Assembly (NCBI GenBank): GCA_021833345.1
Contig: JAKBFW010000013.1
Span: 1-32,545 of the forward strand
Source of the DNA: Pseudomonadota bacterium
GTDB taxonomy: Bacteria; Actinomycetota; Actinomycetes; Actinomycetales; Cellulomonadaceae
Direction of reading: 5' to 3'
Length of the DNA stretch: 32,545 nt
The translations under genes were made by a program, and so were the position numbers. The notes beneath the pieces were generated by a model. That model worked only from the letters and a program-made list of their open reading frames with translations. It ran no database searches and was not told the origin of the DNA. This document shows, piece after piece, positions 1 to 9,042 of this stretch (its first letter is position 1; the number at the start of each line of letters is the position of its first letter).

Positions 1-1
1 G

Positions 2-82
2 CGGGTGCCGATGTCGGCCACGGCGCGTCGGCGTACGGTCGCCCCAGCGGACGCCGAGCCCGTGCGGCCGACGCTGACCTGA
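2..82 (+). CDS. Possible 3' end of an upstream CDS (C-term ...RVPMSATARRRTVAPADAEPVRPTLT*)
   Basis: Frame 2 is open from the window edge to TGA at 80-82 with mostly G/C third positions; no family recognised. Confidence 0.3.
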   Translation, partial: RVPMSATARRRTVAPADAEPVRPTLT

Positions 83-142
83 CCTGACCTACGCTCCCCC
101 GACCTGACCGGCCCTGACCGGCACTGAACTGCAAGGCAAGGA

Positions 143-1438
143 ATGACGCCCATGCTCGTCGCCGAGTACACGATCCCCGGCATCCACGTCCGGGAGCACG
201 AGGTCCAGGTCCCGCTGCGGTGGGACCGCCCCGACGACTCCCCCACCCTGACCGTGTTCGTCCGCGAGATCGTCGACCCCGCCCGCGCGAGCGAGGAGCT
301 TCCCCTGCTGCTGTTCCTGCAGGGTGGCCCCGGCGGGCAGGGGCCCCGCCCGACGGCGTCGGGCTGGTGGTCCACCGCCCTGCGCACCCACCGCGTCGTG
401 CTGCTCGACCAGCGCGGCACGGGGCGCAGCTCGCGCGTCGACGGCCACTGGATCACGACGGTCGGCTCGGCCGAGGACCAGGCCGACGTGCTCGCGTGCT
501 TCCGTCAGGACGCGATCGTCGCGGACGCCGAGCACGTGCGACGCACCGTGTACGGCGGCGCCCGCTGGGCGACCCTCGGCCAGAGCTACGGCGGATTCCT
601 CACTCTCGCCTACCTGTCGAGCGCCCCCGAGGCGTTGACTGCGTGCTACGTGACCGGCGGCCTGATCGGGATCGAGGCCGACGCGGAGACCGTCTACCGC
701 CGGACCTACCCCCGCATGGAGCGCCGCGACGCCGAGTACGACCGCCGCTACCCCCAGGACCGGAGCCGCCTGTCGACGATCGCCGACCACCTCACCGGTG
801 GCGGCGTGCGACTCCCCAACGGCGACCCGTTCACGGTTGAGCGGCTCCAGGCCCTCGGCATGCGGTTCGGCATGAGCACGGGGTTCGAGCAGCTGCACTG
901 GCTGCTCGACACGGCGTGGTCGAGGACCACCGCACCGACCCTGTCCGACGGCTTCACCTCGGCGGTCCAGGAGGCGACGGGATTCGACGACAACCCGCTG
1001 TACGCGGTGCTCCAGGAGAGCATCTACCAGCAGGGCGAGGGGGCGTCCGCGTGGGCCGCGCAGCGTGTCCGCGACGAGCGCCCTGAGCTGACGACCGACG
1101 CCCGGCCGCTCCGGCTCACCGGCGAGATGATGTTCCCGTGGATGTTCGAGCAGTACCGCGCGCTCCGACCGTTCCGGGCGGCGGCTGAGGTGCTCGCGGC
1201 TCGGACGCAGTGGCCCCGCCTCTACGACGCCGCGCGACTCGCTGCGAACGAGGTCCCGGTCGCAGCGATCCAGTACGTCGACGACCCGTACGTCGACCTC
1301 GACCTCGCGACGCAGACCGCGCAGGCCGTCGGCAACACGCGCATCTGGGTCACGAACGAGTTCCTGCACGACGGGCTCCGGGTGGCCGGGGACACGATCC
1401 TGCCGCGACTCGTCGACATGACGACGGGTCGCGTCTGA
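143..1438 (+). CDS. Alpha/beta-hydrolase, proline iminopeptidase-like
   Basis: 431 aa; LLLFLQGGPGGQGPRP oxyanion-type motif, LLDQRGTGRSS, and nucleophile elbow GQSYGGF typical of prolyl aminopeptidases. AAGG SD-like sequences precede ATG 143 and an alternative ATG 152. Confidence 0.9.
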   Translation: MTPMLVAEYTIPGIHVREHEVQVPLRWDRPDDSPTLTVFVREIVDPARASEELPLLLFLQGGPGGQGPRPTASGWWSTALRTHRVVLLDQRGTGRSSRVDGHWITTVGSAEDQADVLACFRQDAIVADAEHVRRTVYGGARWATLGQSYGGFLTLAYLSSAPEALTACYVTGGLIGIEADAETVYRRTYPRMERRDAEYDRRYPQDRSRLSTIADHLTGGGVRLPNGDPFTVERLQALGMRFGMSTGFEQLHWLLDTAWSRTTAPTLSDGFTSAVQEATGFDDNPLYAVLQESIYQQGEGASAWAAQRVRDERPELTTDARPLRLTGEMMFPWMFEQYRALRPFRAAAEVLAARTQWPRLYDAARLAANEVPVAAIQYVDDPYVDLDLATQTAQAVGNTRIWVTNEFLHDGLRVAGDTILPRLVDMTTGRV

Positions 1439-1480
1439 GGGAGGTCGCTCGCGCGCTGGCCGGACGCGCACCGATGCCGG

Positions 1481-1502
1481 CTCGCACCCCGAGGGGTGTG
1501 AG
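1481..1502. promoter_or_regulatory. Near-perfect 22-bp inverted repeat CTCGCACCCC-GA-GGGGTGTGAG immediately upstream of the ABC exporter
   Basis: 10-bp arms with one mismatch (G-T if RNA), 2-nt centre; ends 9 nt before ATG 1512. Confidence 0.55.
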
Positions 1503-1511
1503 GATCAGGTC

Positions 1512-3419
1512 ATGTCCATGAACCATCGGAGCGAGTGGTCCTCTCTCCGCTCGTACCGCCAGGACGCCCGCGTCACCGGTCACCGCTTGACCCCGGGGAC
1601 CTCGCGCCGCATCCTCGCGTACGCCCGTCCGTACCGCGCGCAGGTCGCCGTCTTCCTCGTCCTGGTGGTCGTCGCGTCGCTCCTGGTCGTCGCGACACCG
1701 TTGCTGCTCCAGCGCATCGTCGACGACGGCGTCGGCGGGCACGATCGGCGGCTCGTCGTCGTCCTCGCCTCGCTCGTCGCCGTCGTGGCGATCGCCGAGG
1801 CCGGGTTGAACCTCGTCCAACGGTGGTACTCCTCGCGCATCGGCGAGGGCCTCATCTACGACCTGCGCACGGACGTCTTCACGCACGTCCAGAAGCAGTC
1901 GATCGCGTTCTTCACCCGGACCCAGACGGGCTCGCTCGTCACCCGGCTGAACTCCGACGTCATCGGCGCGCAGCAGGCGTTCACGTCGACGCTCTCCGGC
2001 GTGGTCTCGAACGTCGTGTCGGTCGTCGTGGTGCTCACGACCATGCTCGCGCTGTCCTGGCAGATCACGGTCTGCGCACTGCTGATCGTCCCGGTGCTCC
2101 TGCTGCCGGCACGCCGGGTCGGGCGCCGGCTCGCGGGCCTCACGCGGGAGGGCATGCAGCTCAACGCCGAGCTCGGCAACCGGATGACGGAGCGGTTCAA
2201 CGTCGCCGGCGCGCTGCTCGTCACGCTGTTCGGCACCCCGGAGCGGGAGAGCGCCGAGTTCACCGAGCGCGCGGGTCGCGTCCGCGACATCGGCGTGCGG
2301 ATCGCGATGAGCAACCGCGTCTTCTTCGCCGCGCTCGGGGCGATGGCGTCGATCGCCACGGCCTTCGTGTACGGCGTCGGCGGGTGGCTGGCGATCAGCG
2401 GGACGGTCACGATCGGCACGCTCGTCGCGTTCGCCGGGCTGCTCGGTCGGCTCTACGGGCCGGTCACCGCCCTGAGCAACGTCCAGGTCGACATCATGAC
2501 GGCGCTCGTGTCGTTCGAGCGCGTCTTCGAGGTGCTCGACCTCGAACCGCTGGTCTGCGACGCGCCGGACGCCGTGCCGCTGCCCGACGGACCGCTCGGC
2601 GTCGAGCTGAGCGGCGTCTCGTTCCGGTACCCGAAGGTCTCCCAGGTGTCCCTCGCGTCGATGGAGCAGCGAGCGGGCGGCGACGGGGAGGACCCCGCCG
2701 CCGAGGACGCCGACCGCCGCCCGGACGACGCCGACGTCATCGAGGACGTCACGCTTGCGATCGAGCCCGGTCGGATGCTCGCTCTCGTCGGGCCGAGCGG
2801 TGCGGGGAAGACGACCCTCGGAGGACTCGTGCTCCGCCTGTACGACCCGACCTCGGGGAGCGTCCGGATCGGCGGCCGTGACCTCCGCGCGGTCACCCAG
2901 GCATCCCTGCACGTCGCGGTCGGGATGGTGAGCCAGGACGCGCACCTGTTCCACGACACCGTGCGGAACAACCTGCTCTACGCCGACCCGGGAGCCGACG
3001 ACGCCGCACTCCATCGGGCGCTCGCCGCGGCACACATCGACGACCTGGTGCGCCGGTTGCCCGAGGGGCTCGACACGATGGTCGGAGACCGGGGCCATCG
3101 GCTCTCCGGCGGGGAGAAGCAGCGCATCGCGATCGCCCGCCTCCTCCTGCGCTCACCACGCGTCATCGTGCTGGACGAGGCCACCGCACACCTCGACTCC
3201 GAGTCCGAGGCCGCCGTCCAGGACGCGCTCGACACCGCGATGACGGGACGGACGTCGATCGTGATCGCGCACCGGCTCTCGACGGTCCGACGGGCCGACG
3301 TCATCGCCGTCGTGGACCGCGGGCGCATCGTCGAGCGTGGCACCCACGACGGGCTGCTCGCCGCCGGTGGGTTGTACGCCGAGCTCTACCGGACCCAGTT
3401 CGCCGACCAGGCGGCGTGA
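1512..3419 (+). CDS. ABC transporter, fused permease/ATP-binding protein (ABC exporter)
   Basis: 635 aa; TM domain followed by Walker A GPSGAGKTT, signature LSGGEKQRIAIARLLL, Walker B VIVLDEATAHLD, H-loop IAHRLSTV. Confidence 0.95.
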   Translation: MSMNHRSEWSSLRSYRQDARVTGHRLTPGTSRRILAYARPYRAQVAVFLVLVVVASLLVVATPLLLQRIVDDGVGGHDRRLVVVLASLVAVVAIAEAGLNLVQRWYSSRIGEGLIYDLRTDVFTHVQKQSIAFFTRTQTGSLVTRLNSDVIGAQQAFTSTLSGVVSNVVSVVVVLTTMLALSWQITVCALLIVPVLLLPARRVGRRLAGLTREGMQLNAELGNRMTERFNVAGALLVTLFGTPERESAEFTERAGRVRDIGVRIAMSNRVFFAALGAMASIATAFVYGVGGWLAISGTVTIGTLVAFAGLLGRLYGPVTALSNVQVDIMTALVSFERVFEVLDLEPLVCDAPDAVPLPDGPLGVELSGVSFRYPKVSQVSLASMEQRAGGDGEDPAAEDADRRPDDADVIEDVTLAIEPGRMLALVGPSGAGKTTLGGLVLRLYDPTSGSVRIGGRDLRAVTQASLHVAVGMVSQDAHLFHDTVRNNLLYADPGADDAALHRALAAAHIDDLVRRLPEGLDTMVGDRGHRLSGGEKQRIAIARLLLRSPRVIVLDEATAHLDSESEAAVQDALDTAMTGRTSIVIAHRLSTVRRADVIAVVDRGRIVERGTHDGLLAAGGLYAELYRTQFADQAA

Positions 3420-3510
3420 CGGCCGGCACGGAACCGCAGGAACCGCGTCGGCCCGGCGCTCCCAGGTTCGCCGCGTACCCTGGTGCCCTCCCCCTGAACG
3501 GAAGCCCCTC

Positions 3511-4191
3511 ATCGACCGTCCCCTCGTCTTCGTGCACGGCACGCGCACGTCCGCGGACATCTGGTCCGCCCAGGTGGTCGCGATGGGGCTCTCCGGCCAC
3601 GACTGCGTCGCCGTGGACCTCCCCGGCCACGGCACGCGCGCGTCGGAGCGATTCACGCTGGCGGGCGCCCTCGAGACGATCGATCGTGCGGTTGACGGGT
3701 GCACGAGCCCGCCTCTTCTCGTCGGCCTCTCGCTCGGCGGGTACTCGGCTCTGGCCTACGCGGCCGACCACCAGGCCAAGCTCGCGGGCGTCCTCGTGTC
3801 CGGCTGCTCGACCGAGATCCGCGGCAAGCCGCTGACTGCGTACCGCCGCGTGTCGCACCAGATCGCTCGCCTGCTCCGGCCGAGCGGGGGCACCTGGCAC
3901 GTCGTCACCGACATGCTCGCCGCGCTCAGCGGGCACTCGGTTCTCGGCGACCTGCGCCGCATCCTCGTCCCGGTGTGGCTCGTCAACGGTCGTCTCGACC
4001 CGCTCCGGTTCGAGGAGCGTCGCTTCCTCGCAGCCCGACCCGGGACCTTCCTGACCGTGGTCCCGGGCGCGGGCCACGACGTCAACACCCATGCCCCGAT
4101 CGCGTTCAACCGCGTCCTGCTCGATGCGCTTCAGCACCTGGGTGCGCCTCACCTCAGACCGGCACGATCAGCAGCGAGTCCCGCGGCGTGA
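3511..4191 (+). CDS. Alpha/beta-hydrolase (lipase-like); start codon uncertain
   Basis: PLVFVHGTRTSADIW, GLSLGGYSALAYA nucleophile elbow, GAGHDVN. ORF track opens at 3337 inside the ABC gene. No ATG/GTG/TTG in frame between 3370 and GTG 3532; ATC 3511 is preceded by GGAAG (3500-3504) at 6-nt spacing. Confidence 0.75.
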   Translation: MDRPLVFVHGTRTSADIWSAQVVAMGLSGHDCVAVDLPGHGTRASERFTLAGALETIDRAVDGCTSPPLLVGLSLGGYSALAYAADHQAKLAGVLVSGCSTEIRGKPLTAYRRVSHQIARLLRPSGGTWHVVTDMLAALSGHSVLGDLRRILVPVWLVNGRLDPLRFEERRFLAARPGTFLTVVPGAGHDVNTHAPIAFNRVLLDALQHLGAPHLRPARSAASPAA

Positions 4192-4300
4192 GCCACGGGT
4201 ACGGCCCGCGGGCCCGCCGTGGAGCTGCCGCAGGTCGATCGTGCTGACCACACCGACCGCGCCGTGGATGACGACGCGGGGCGCGCGGACTGGCAGTCTT
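4154..4300 (-). pseudogene. Possible frameshifted minus-strand coding remnant (...RVVIHGAVGVVSTIDLRQLHG / ARGPYPWLTPRDSLLIVPV*)
   Basis: Two adjacent minus-strand frames, each with nearly all G/C third positions, join if 1 nt is added near the GC-rich run at about 4208-4222; no start codon seen. Confidence 0.35.
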
Positions 4301-4306
4301 GTCCGT

Positions 4307-6529
4307 ATGCAGATCTGGCCAGGACGTGCGTACCCGCTCGGTGCGACCTACGACGGAACCGGCACCAACTTCGCGCTCTTCTCCGAGGCGGCCGAGCGCG
4401 TCGAGCTGTGCCTGATCGCACCCGACGGCACCGAGGAACGGATCGACCTCCCCGAGGTCGACGCCTTCGTGTGGCACGGCTACGTCCCCGCCCTCCAACC
4501 GGGCCAGCACTACGGGTACCGCGTCCACGGCCGCTACGACCCGCCGAACGGGCAGCGCTGCAACCCGTCGAAGCTGCTCCTGGACCCGTACGCCAAGGCG
4601 ATCGACGGCCAGGTCGACGGCGACCCGTCTCTCTTCTCCTACGCGTTCGGCGACGAGAACCAGCGGAACGACGACGACTCCCTCGGCCACACCATGACCT
4701 GTGTCGTCGTCAACCCGTTCTTCGACTGGGGTCACGACCGGCCGCCGCAGCACGAGTACCACAACAGCGTCATCTACGAGGCGCACGTGCGCGGGCTGAC
4801 CGAGCTGCACCCGGGCGTCCCCGAGGAGCAGCGCGGCACCTACGCCGCGCTCGCCCACCCGGCCGTGATCGAGCACCTCACGTCCCTCGGCGTCACCGCC
4901 GTCGAGCTCATGCCCGTGCACCAGTTCGTCAACGACCCGTCCCTGGTCGCCAAGGGCCTGTCCAACTACTGGGGCTACAACACGATCGGCTTCTTCGCGC
5001 CGCACAACGGCTACGCGGCGTACCCCGACGGCGGCCAGCAGGTCCAGGAGTTCAAGACCATGGTCAAGGCCCTGCATGCCGCCGACATCGAGGTGATCCT
5101 CGACGTGGTGTACAACCACACGGCCGAGGGCAACCACATGGGCCCGACGCTCGGCTTCCGCGGTATCGACAACGCGAACTACTACCGGCTCGTGGACGAG
5201 GACCAGGCGCACTACTTCGACACCACCGGCACCGGGAACTCGCTGCTGATGCGGTCGCCGCACGTGCTGCAGCTGATCATGGACTCGCTGCGCTACTGGG
5301 TCCAGGACATGCACGTCGACGGGTTCCGGTTCGACCTCGCGGCGACCCTCGCACGTCAGTTCCACGAGGTCGACCGACTCTCGGCCTTCTTCGACATCGT
5401 CCAGCAGGACCCGGTCATCTCCCAGGTCAAGCTGATCGCGGAGCCGTGGGACCTCGGTGACGGCGGCTACCAGGTCGGTGGGTTCCCGCCGCTGTGGTCG
5501 GAGTGGAACGGGAAGTACCGCGACACCGTCCGGGACTTCTGGCGCGGTGAGCCGTCGACCCTCGGCGAGTTCGCCAGCAGGCTCACCGGTTCCTCGGACC
5601 TCTACGAGCACACCGGCCGCCGCCCGATCGCGTCGGTGAACTTCGTCACCGCTCACGACGGCTTCACCCTGACGGACCTGGTCTCGTACGACGAGAAGCA
5701 CAACGAGGCCAACGGCGAGGGCAACAACGACGGCGAGAGCCACAACCGGTCCTGGAGCTGCGGCGTCGAGGGCCCGACGACGGCGCCGGACGTCCTCAAG
5801 CTGCGCGCGCGCCAGAAGCGCAACTTCATGGCGACGCTCCTGCTCTCCCAGGGCGTCCCGATGATCGCGCACGGCGACGAGCTCGGCCGCACCCAGCAGG
5901 GCAACAACAACGTGTACTGCCAGGACAACGCCCTGTCGTGGGTCGACTGGGACCTCGACACCTCGCGCTCCGCCCTGCTCGAGTTCACTCGCACGCTCGT
6001 CCACCTGCGCCGCGAGCACCCGGTCTTCCGGCGCCGTCGGTTCTTCGCGGGTTCGGCCGAGCACGGCGGCGAGTCCGAGCTGCGCGACATCGCCTGGCTC
6101 ACCCCGGCCGGCGAGCACATGTCCGACTCCGCGTGGCACGAGGACCACGCCCGCGCCGTGATGGTCTTCCTCAACGGCGACGCGATCATGGAGCCGGACC
6201 TGCGCGGCGAGGAGATCATCGACGACAGCTTCCTGGTGCTGTTCAACGCTCAGGCGGAGCCGCTGCCCTTCACGCTGCCCACCGAGGAGTACGGCGCGTC
6301 CTGGACAGCGGTGCTCGACACCGACTCCCACGTGACACCGGGCACCGTGTTCGGCGCGGGCGCCGAGGTCGCGCTCGAGCACCGGTCCTTGGTCGTGCTG
6401 ACTCGCTCACCCCTGCTGCGGCCTGCACTCGCACCGGTCACGGCGTCCGGGCCGGCGCCCACGACCGCCCCGCCGGGCGCTCCACCGTCGGCCCCTGCCG
6501 TCCCGGCGGCACCGACGGCGCGCCCGTGA
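4307..6529 (+). CDS. glgX: Glycogen debranching protein GlgX (GH13 isoamylase type)
   Basis: MQIWPGRAYPLGATYDGTGTNFALFSEAAERVELCL start; VIYEAHVRGLT, DVVYNHTAEGN, DGFRFDLA, TAHDGFTLTDLVSYDEKHNEANGE, SQGVPMIAHGDELGRTQQGNNN. Confidence 0.97.
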   Translation: MQIWPGRAYPLGATYDGTGTNFALFSEAAERVELCLIAPDGTEERIDLPEVDAFVWHGYVPALQPGQHYGYRVHGRYDPPNGQRCNPSKLLLDPYAKAIDGQVDGDPSLFSYAFGDENQRNDDDSLGHTMTCVVVNPFFDWGHDRPPQHEYHNSVIYEAHVRGLTELHPGVPEEQRGTYAALAHPAVIEHLTSLGVTAVELMPVHQFVNDPSLVAKGLSNYWGYNTIGFFAPHNGYAAYPDGGQQVQEFKTMVKALHAADIEVILDVVYNHTAEGNHMGPTLGFRGIDNANYYRLVDEDQAHYFDTTGTGNSLLMRSPHVLQLIMDSLRYWVQDMHVDGFRFDLAATLARQFHEVDRLSAFFDIVQQDPVISQVKLIAEPWDLGDGGYQVGGFPPLWSEWNGKYRDTVRDFWRGEPSTLGEFASRLTGSSDLYEHTGRRPIASVNFVTAHDGFTLTDLVSYDEKHNEANGEGNNDGESHNRSWSCGVEGPTTAPDVLKLRARQKRNFMATLLLSQGVPMIAHGDELGRTQQGNNNVYCQDNALSWVDWDLDTSRSALLEFTRTLVHLRREHPVFRRRRFFAGSAEHGGESELRDIAWLTPAGEHMSDSAWHEDHARAVMVFLNGDAIMEPDLRGEEIIDDSFLVLFNAQAEPLPFTLPTEEYGASWTAVLDTDSHVTPGTVFGAGAEVALEHRSLVVLTRSPLLRPALAPVTASGPAPTTAPPGAPPSAPAVPAAPTARP

Positions 6530-9042
6530 CAGACGCCCGGTCGACGACCTCGACGCGGCGGTTGCCCGCGCCGGGACGACCGGTTCCCGTCTCGACGTAC
6601 CGGGTCCAGCTCGGCGCGGACCTCACCTTCGACGACGTCGCCGCGCAGGTGCCATACCTGGCCGACCTCGGCGTCACGCACGTCTACCTCTCCCCCGTGC
6701 TGCGCGCGGCCCCGGGCTCGACCCACGGGTACGACGTCGTGGACCACCGGGAGATCGCGCCGGTCCTCGGCGGGCTCCCGGCGCTGCGACGGCTCGCTGC
6801 CACGGCACGCGCCGCCGGTCTCGGGCTCGTGCTGGACATCGTCCCCAACCACATGGCCGTCCCGACCCCGGCGTGGCACAACCGTGCGTTGTGGTCCGTG
6901 CTGGCCGACGGTCCCGAGTCGCCGTACGCGGCCTGGTTCGACGTCGACTGGTCGGCCGGGGCGGGCGCGGTGCTCATGCCCGTGCTCGGTGATCGCATCG
7001 GCACGGTGCTCGCCCGGGACGAGCTCGTCCTCGACGACGTGACGATCCCCGGCGACGACGCACCGCGCACCGTCCTGCGCTACCACGACCACGTGTTCCC
7101 GGTCCGGGCGGGGACCGAGCAGCTGCCGCTCGGCGAGCTCGTCGAGCGCCAGCACTACCGTCTCGCGTACTGGCGGGTGGCCGACGAGGAGCTCAACTAC
7201 CGACGCTTCTTCGACGTCGAGACCCTGGCCGCGATCCGTGTCGAGGACCCCGAGGTGTTCGACGCCACCCATGACCTGGTGCTCAACCTCCTCGCCGAGG
7301 GAACCATCGACGGGCTCCGGATCGACCACCCCGACGGTCTCGCCGACCCCGCCGGGTACCTGTCACGCCTGCGCGAGCGCACGGGCGGCGCGTGGGTCGT
7401 CGTCGAGAAGATCCTGCAGGGCGACGAGGAGCTCCCGGGCGACTGGGACACCGCGGGGACGACCGGCTACGACGCGCTGTGGCGCATCCAGCAGGTGTTC
7501 GTGGACCCGAGCGGCGCCGCGGTGCTCGGTTCCGTGATGCACCGGCTCACGGGTGACACCTCCGACGCGCTCCCGTCGATCGTCGAGGCGGCGAAGCGCG
7601 AGGTCGTCGACGGCGCGCTGTACGCCGAGGTGTACCGCCTGACCGAGCTCGCCGCCACCATCTGCCACGAGGACCTTCGCCTGCGGGACCACACCTGGCG
7701 CTCGCTGCACGACTGCCTGGTCGAGCTGCTCGTCGCGTTCGACCGCTACCGCGCGTATGTCGTCCCGGGCGCAGCCGTGCACCCGGACTCCGTCGACGCG
7801 CTCGAGACTGCCGCGCAGATCGCTCGCGAGCGACTCTCCCCCGAGCGCGCCGAGACGATGGACGTGCTGGTCGACCTCCTCCTCGGGCGCGAGGCCGGGA
7901 GCGCGGGCCGGACCCGTGGCGCTCGGCGGGACGAGCTCGTGGTCCGGTTCCAGCAGACCTGCGGCGCCGTGATGGCCAAGGGCGTCGAAGACACCGCGTT
8001 CTACCGCTGGACGCAGCTCGTCGGCCTGTGCGAGGTCGGCGGGGAGCCTGCGCGGTTCGCCCTGACCCCGACCGAGCTCGCGTCCTGGGCGGCGCGGGCC
8101 CAGTCCCAGAACCCCCTCGGCCTCACGACGCTCTCGACCCACGACACGAAACGGAGCAGCGACGTCCGCGCCCGCCTCGGCGTGCTGTCCGAGGTCCCGA
8201 CCGAGTGGTCACAGCTCGTCGACCGGCTGCGCAGCGCATCTGCGGCGTACCGGAGCGCGCTGCTGGACGGGCGGATCGAGAACCTGCTGTGGCAGGCCCT
8301 CGCGGGGACGTGGAGCCCGGACGGCCCGATCGAGGGCGAGCGGCTCGCCGCCTATCTCGTCAAAGCAACCCGCGAGGCCGGGTCGCGGACGACCTGGACC
8401 GCACCGGACGCGGCCTACGAGACGGCGGTCCTGGAGGTGGCTCGTCGCGCGCTCGCCGATCCCGCGGTGGTCGCGCTGCTGACCGCCTGGGAGCAGCGCA
8501 CCCGCGATGCGGTGCGCGCCGCCACGCTCGGCACCTCACTGGTCCAGCTCACCCTCCCGGGGGTCGCCGACGTCTACCAGGGCACCGAGGTCACCTCGAT
8601 GGCCCTGGTCGACCCGGACAATCGACGGCCGGTGCACACCGCCGCGATCGCGGCCCGGCTCGCCCGCCTCGACGACGGCGCGGGTCCTCGTGACCTCGCG
8701 GACGAGAAGCTGGTCGTCACCTCGCGCGCGCTGCGGACCCGCCGCGATCTTGCCGAGGTGTTCGTCGGCGCGGACGCCGGTTTCGTCGCCCTCGCGCACT
8801 CGTCCGGTCACACGATCTCGTACGCGCGCACGGTGGCCGGGGACGCGCGGGTCGTCGTCGTCGCGACGCGGCTGGCGATCGCCCTCGACCGGCTCGGGGG
8901 GTGGGGCGAGCACACCGTCGCGCTGCCTGACGGCGAGTGGCACGACGTCCTGACCGATCGCACCACCCTCGGCGGCGTCCAGCCTGTCGGACCGCTGCTC
9001 GACCGCCTCCCGGTCGCGCTCCTGGTCAGAGCCGCCACGTGA
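6526..9042 (+). CDS. treY: Malto-oligosyltrehalose synthase
   Basis: VPVSTYRVQLGADLTFDDVAAQVPYLADLGVTHVYLSPVLRAAPGSTHGYDVVDH; DIVPNHMA; GLRIDHPDGLADPAGYL; VMAKGVEDTAFYRW. GTG start overlaps glgX TGA (GTGA). Confidence 0.97.
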   Translation: MTDARSTTSTRRLPAPGRPVPVSTYRVQLGADLTFDDVAAQVPYLADLGVTHVYLSPVLRAAPGSTHGYDVVDHREIAPVLGGLPALRRLAATARAAGLGLVLDIVPNHMAVPTPAWHNRALWSVLADGPESPYAAWFDVDWSAGAGAVLMPVLGDRIGTVLARDELVLDDVTIPGDDAPRTVLRYHDHVFPVRAGTEQLPLGELVERQHYRLAYWRVADEELNYRRFFDVETLAAIRVEDPEVFDATHDLVLNLLAEGTIDGLRIDHPDGLADPAGYLSRLRERTGGAWVVVEKILQGDEELPGDWDTAGTTGYDALWRIQQVFVDPSGAAVLGSVMHRLTGDTSDALPSIVEAAKREVVDGALYAEVYRLTELAATICHEDLRLRDHTWRSLHDCLVELLVAFDRYRAYVVPGAAVHPDSVDALETAAQIARERLSPERAETMDVLVDLLLGREAGSAGRTRGARRDELVVRFQQTCGAVMAKGVEDTAFYRWTQLVGLCEVGGEPARFALTPTELASWAARAQSQNPLGLTTLSTHDTKRSSDVRARLGVLSEVPTEWSQLVDRLRSASAAYRSALLDGRIENLLWQALAGTWSPDGPIEGERLAAYLVKATREAGSRTTWTAPDAAYETAVLEVARRALADPAVVALLTAWEQRTRDAVRAATLGTSLVQLTLPGVADVYQGTEVTSMALVDPDNRRPVHTAAIAARLARLDDGAGPRDLADEKLVVTSRALRTRRDLAEVFVGADAGFVALAHSSGHTISYARTVAGDARVVVVATRLAIALDRLGGWGEHTVALPDGEWHDVLTDRTTLGGVQPVGPLLDRLPVALLVRAAT

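Noticed and set aside
2638-2740. Acidic insertion between the FRYP A-loop and Walker A in the ABC exporter (KVSQVSLASMEQRAGGDGEDPAAEDADRRPDDADV)
   Set aside because: Initially looked unusual, but similar SLASLE-type insertions are, as I recall, common in actinobacterial members of this subfamily; not treated as novel.
1350-3098. 582-aa minus ORF opposite the ABC transporter
   Set aside because: Antisense shadow with Asp/Arg/Glu-rich low complexity.
4154-6382. 742-aa minus-strand ORF opposite glgX
   Set aside because: Body is a shadow of glgX; only the last about 17 codons (outside glgX) look coding and are reported separately as a remnant.
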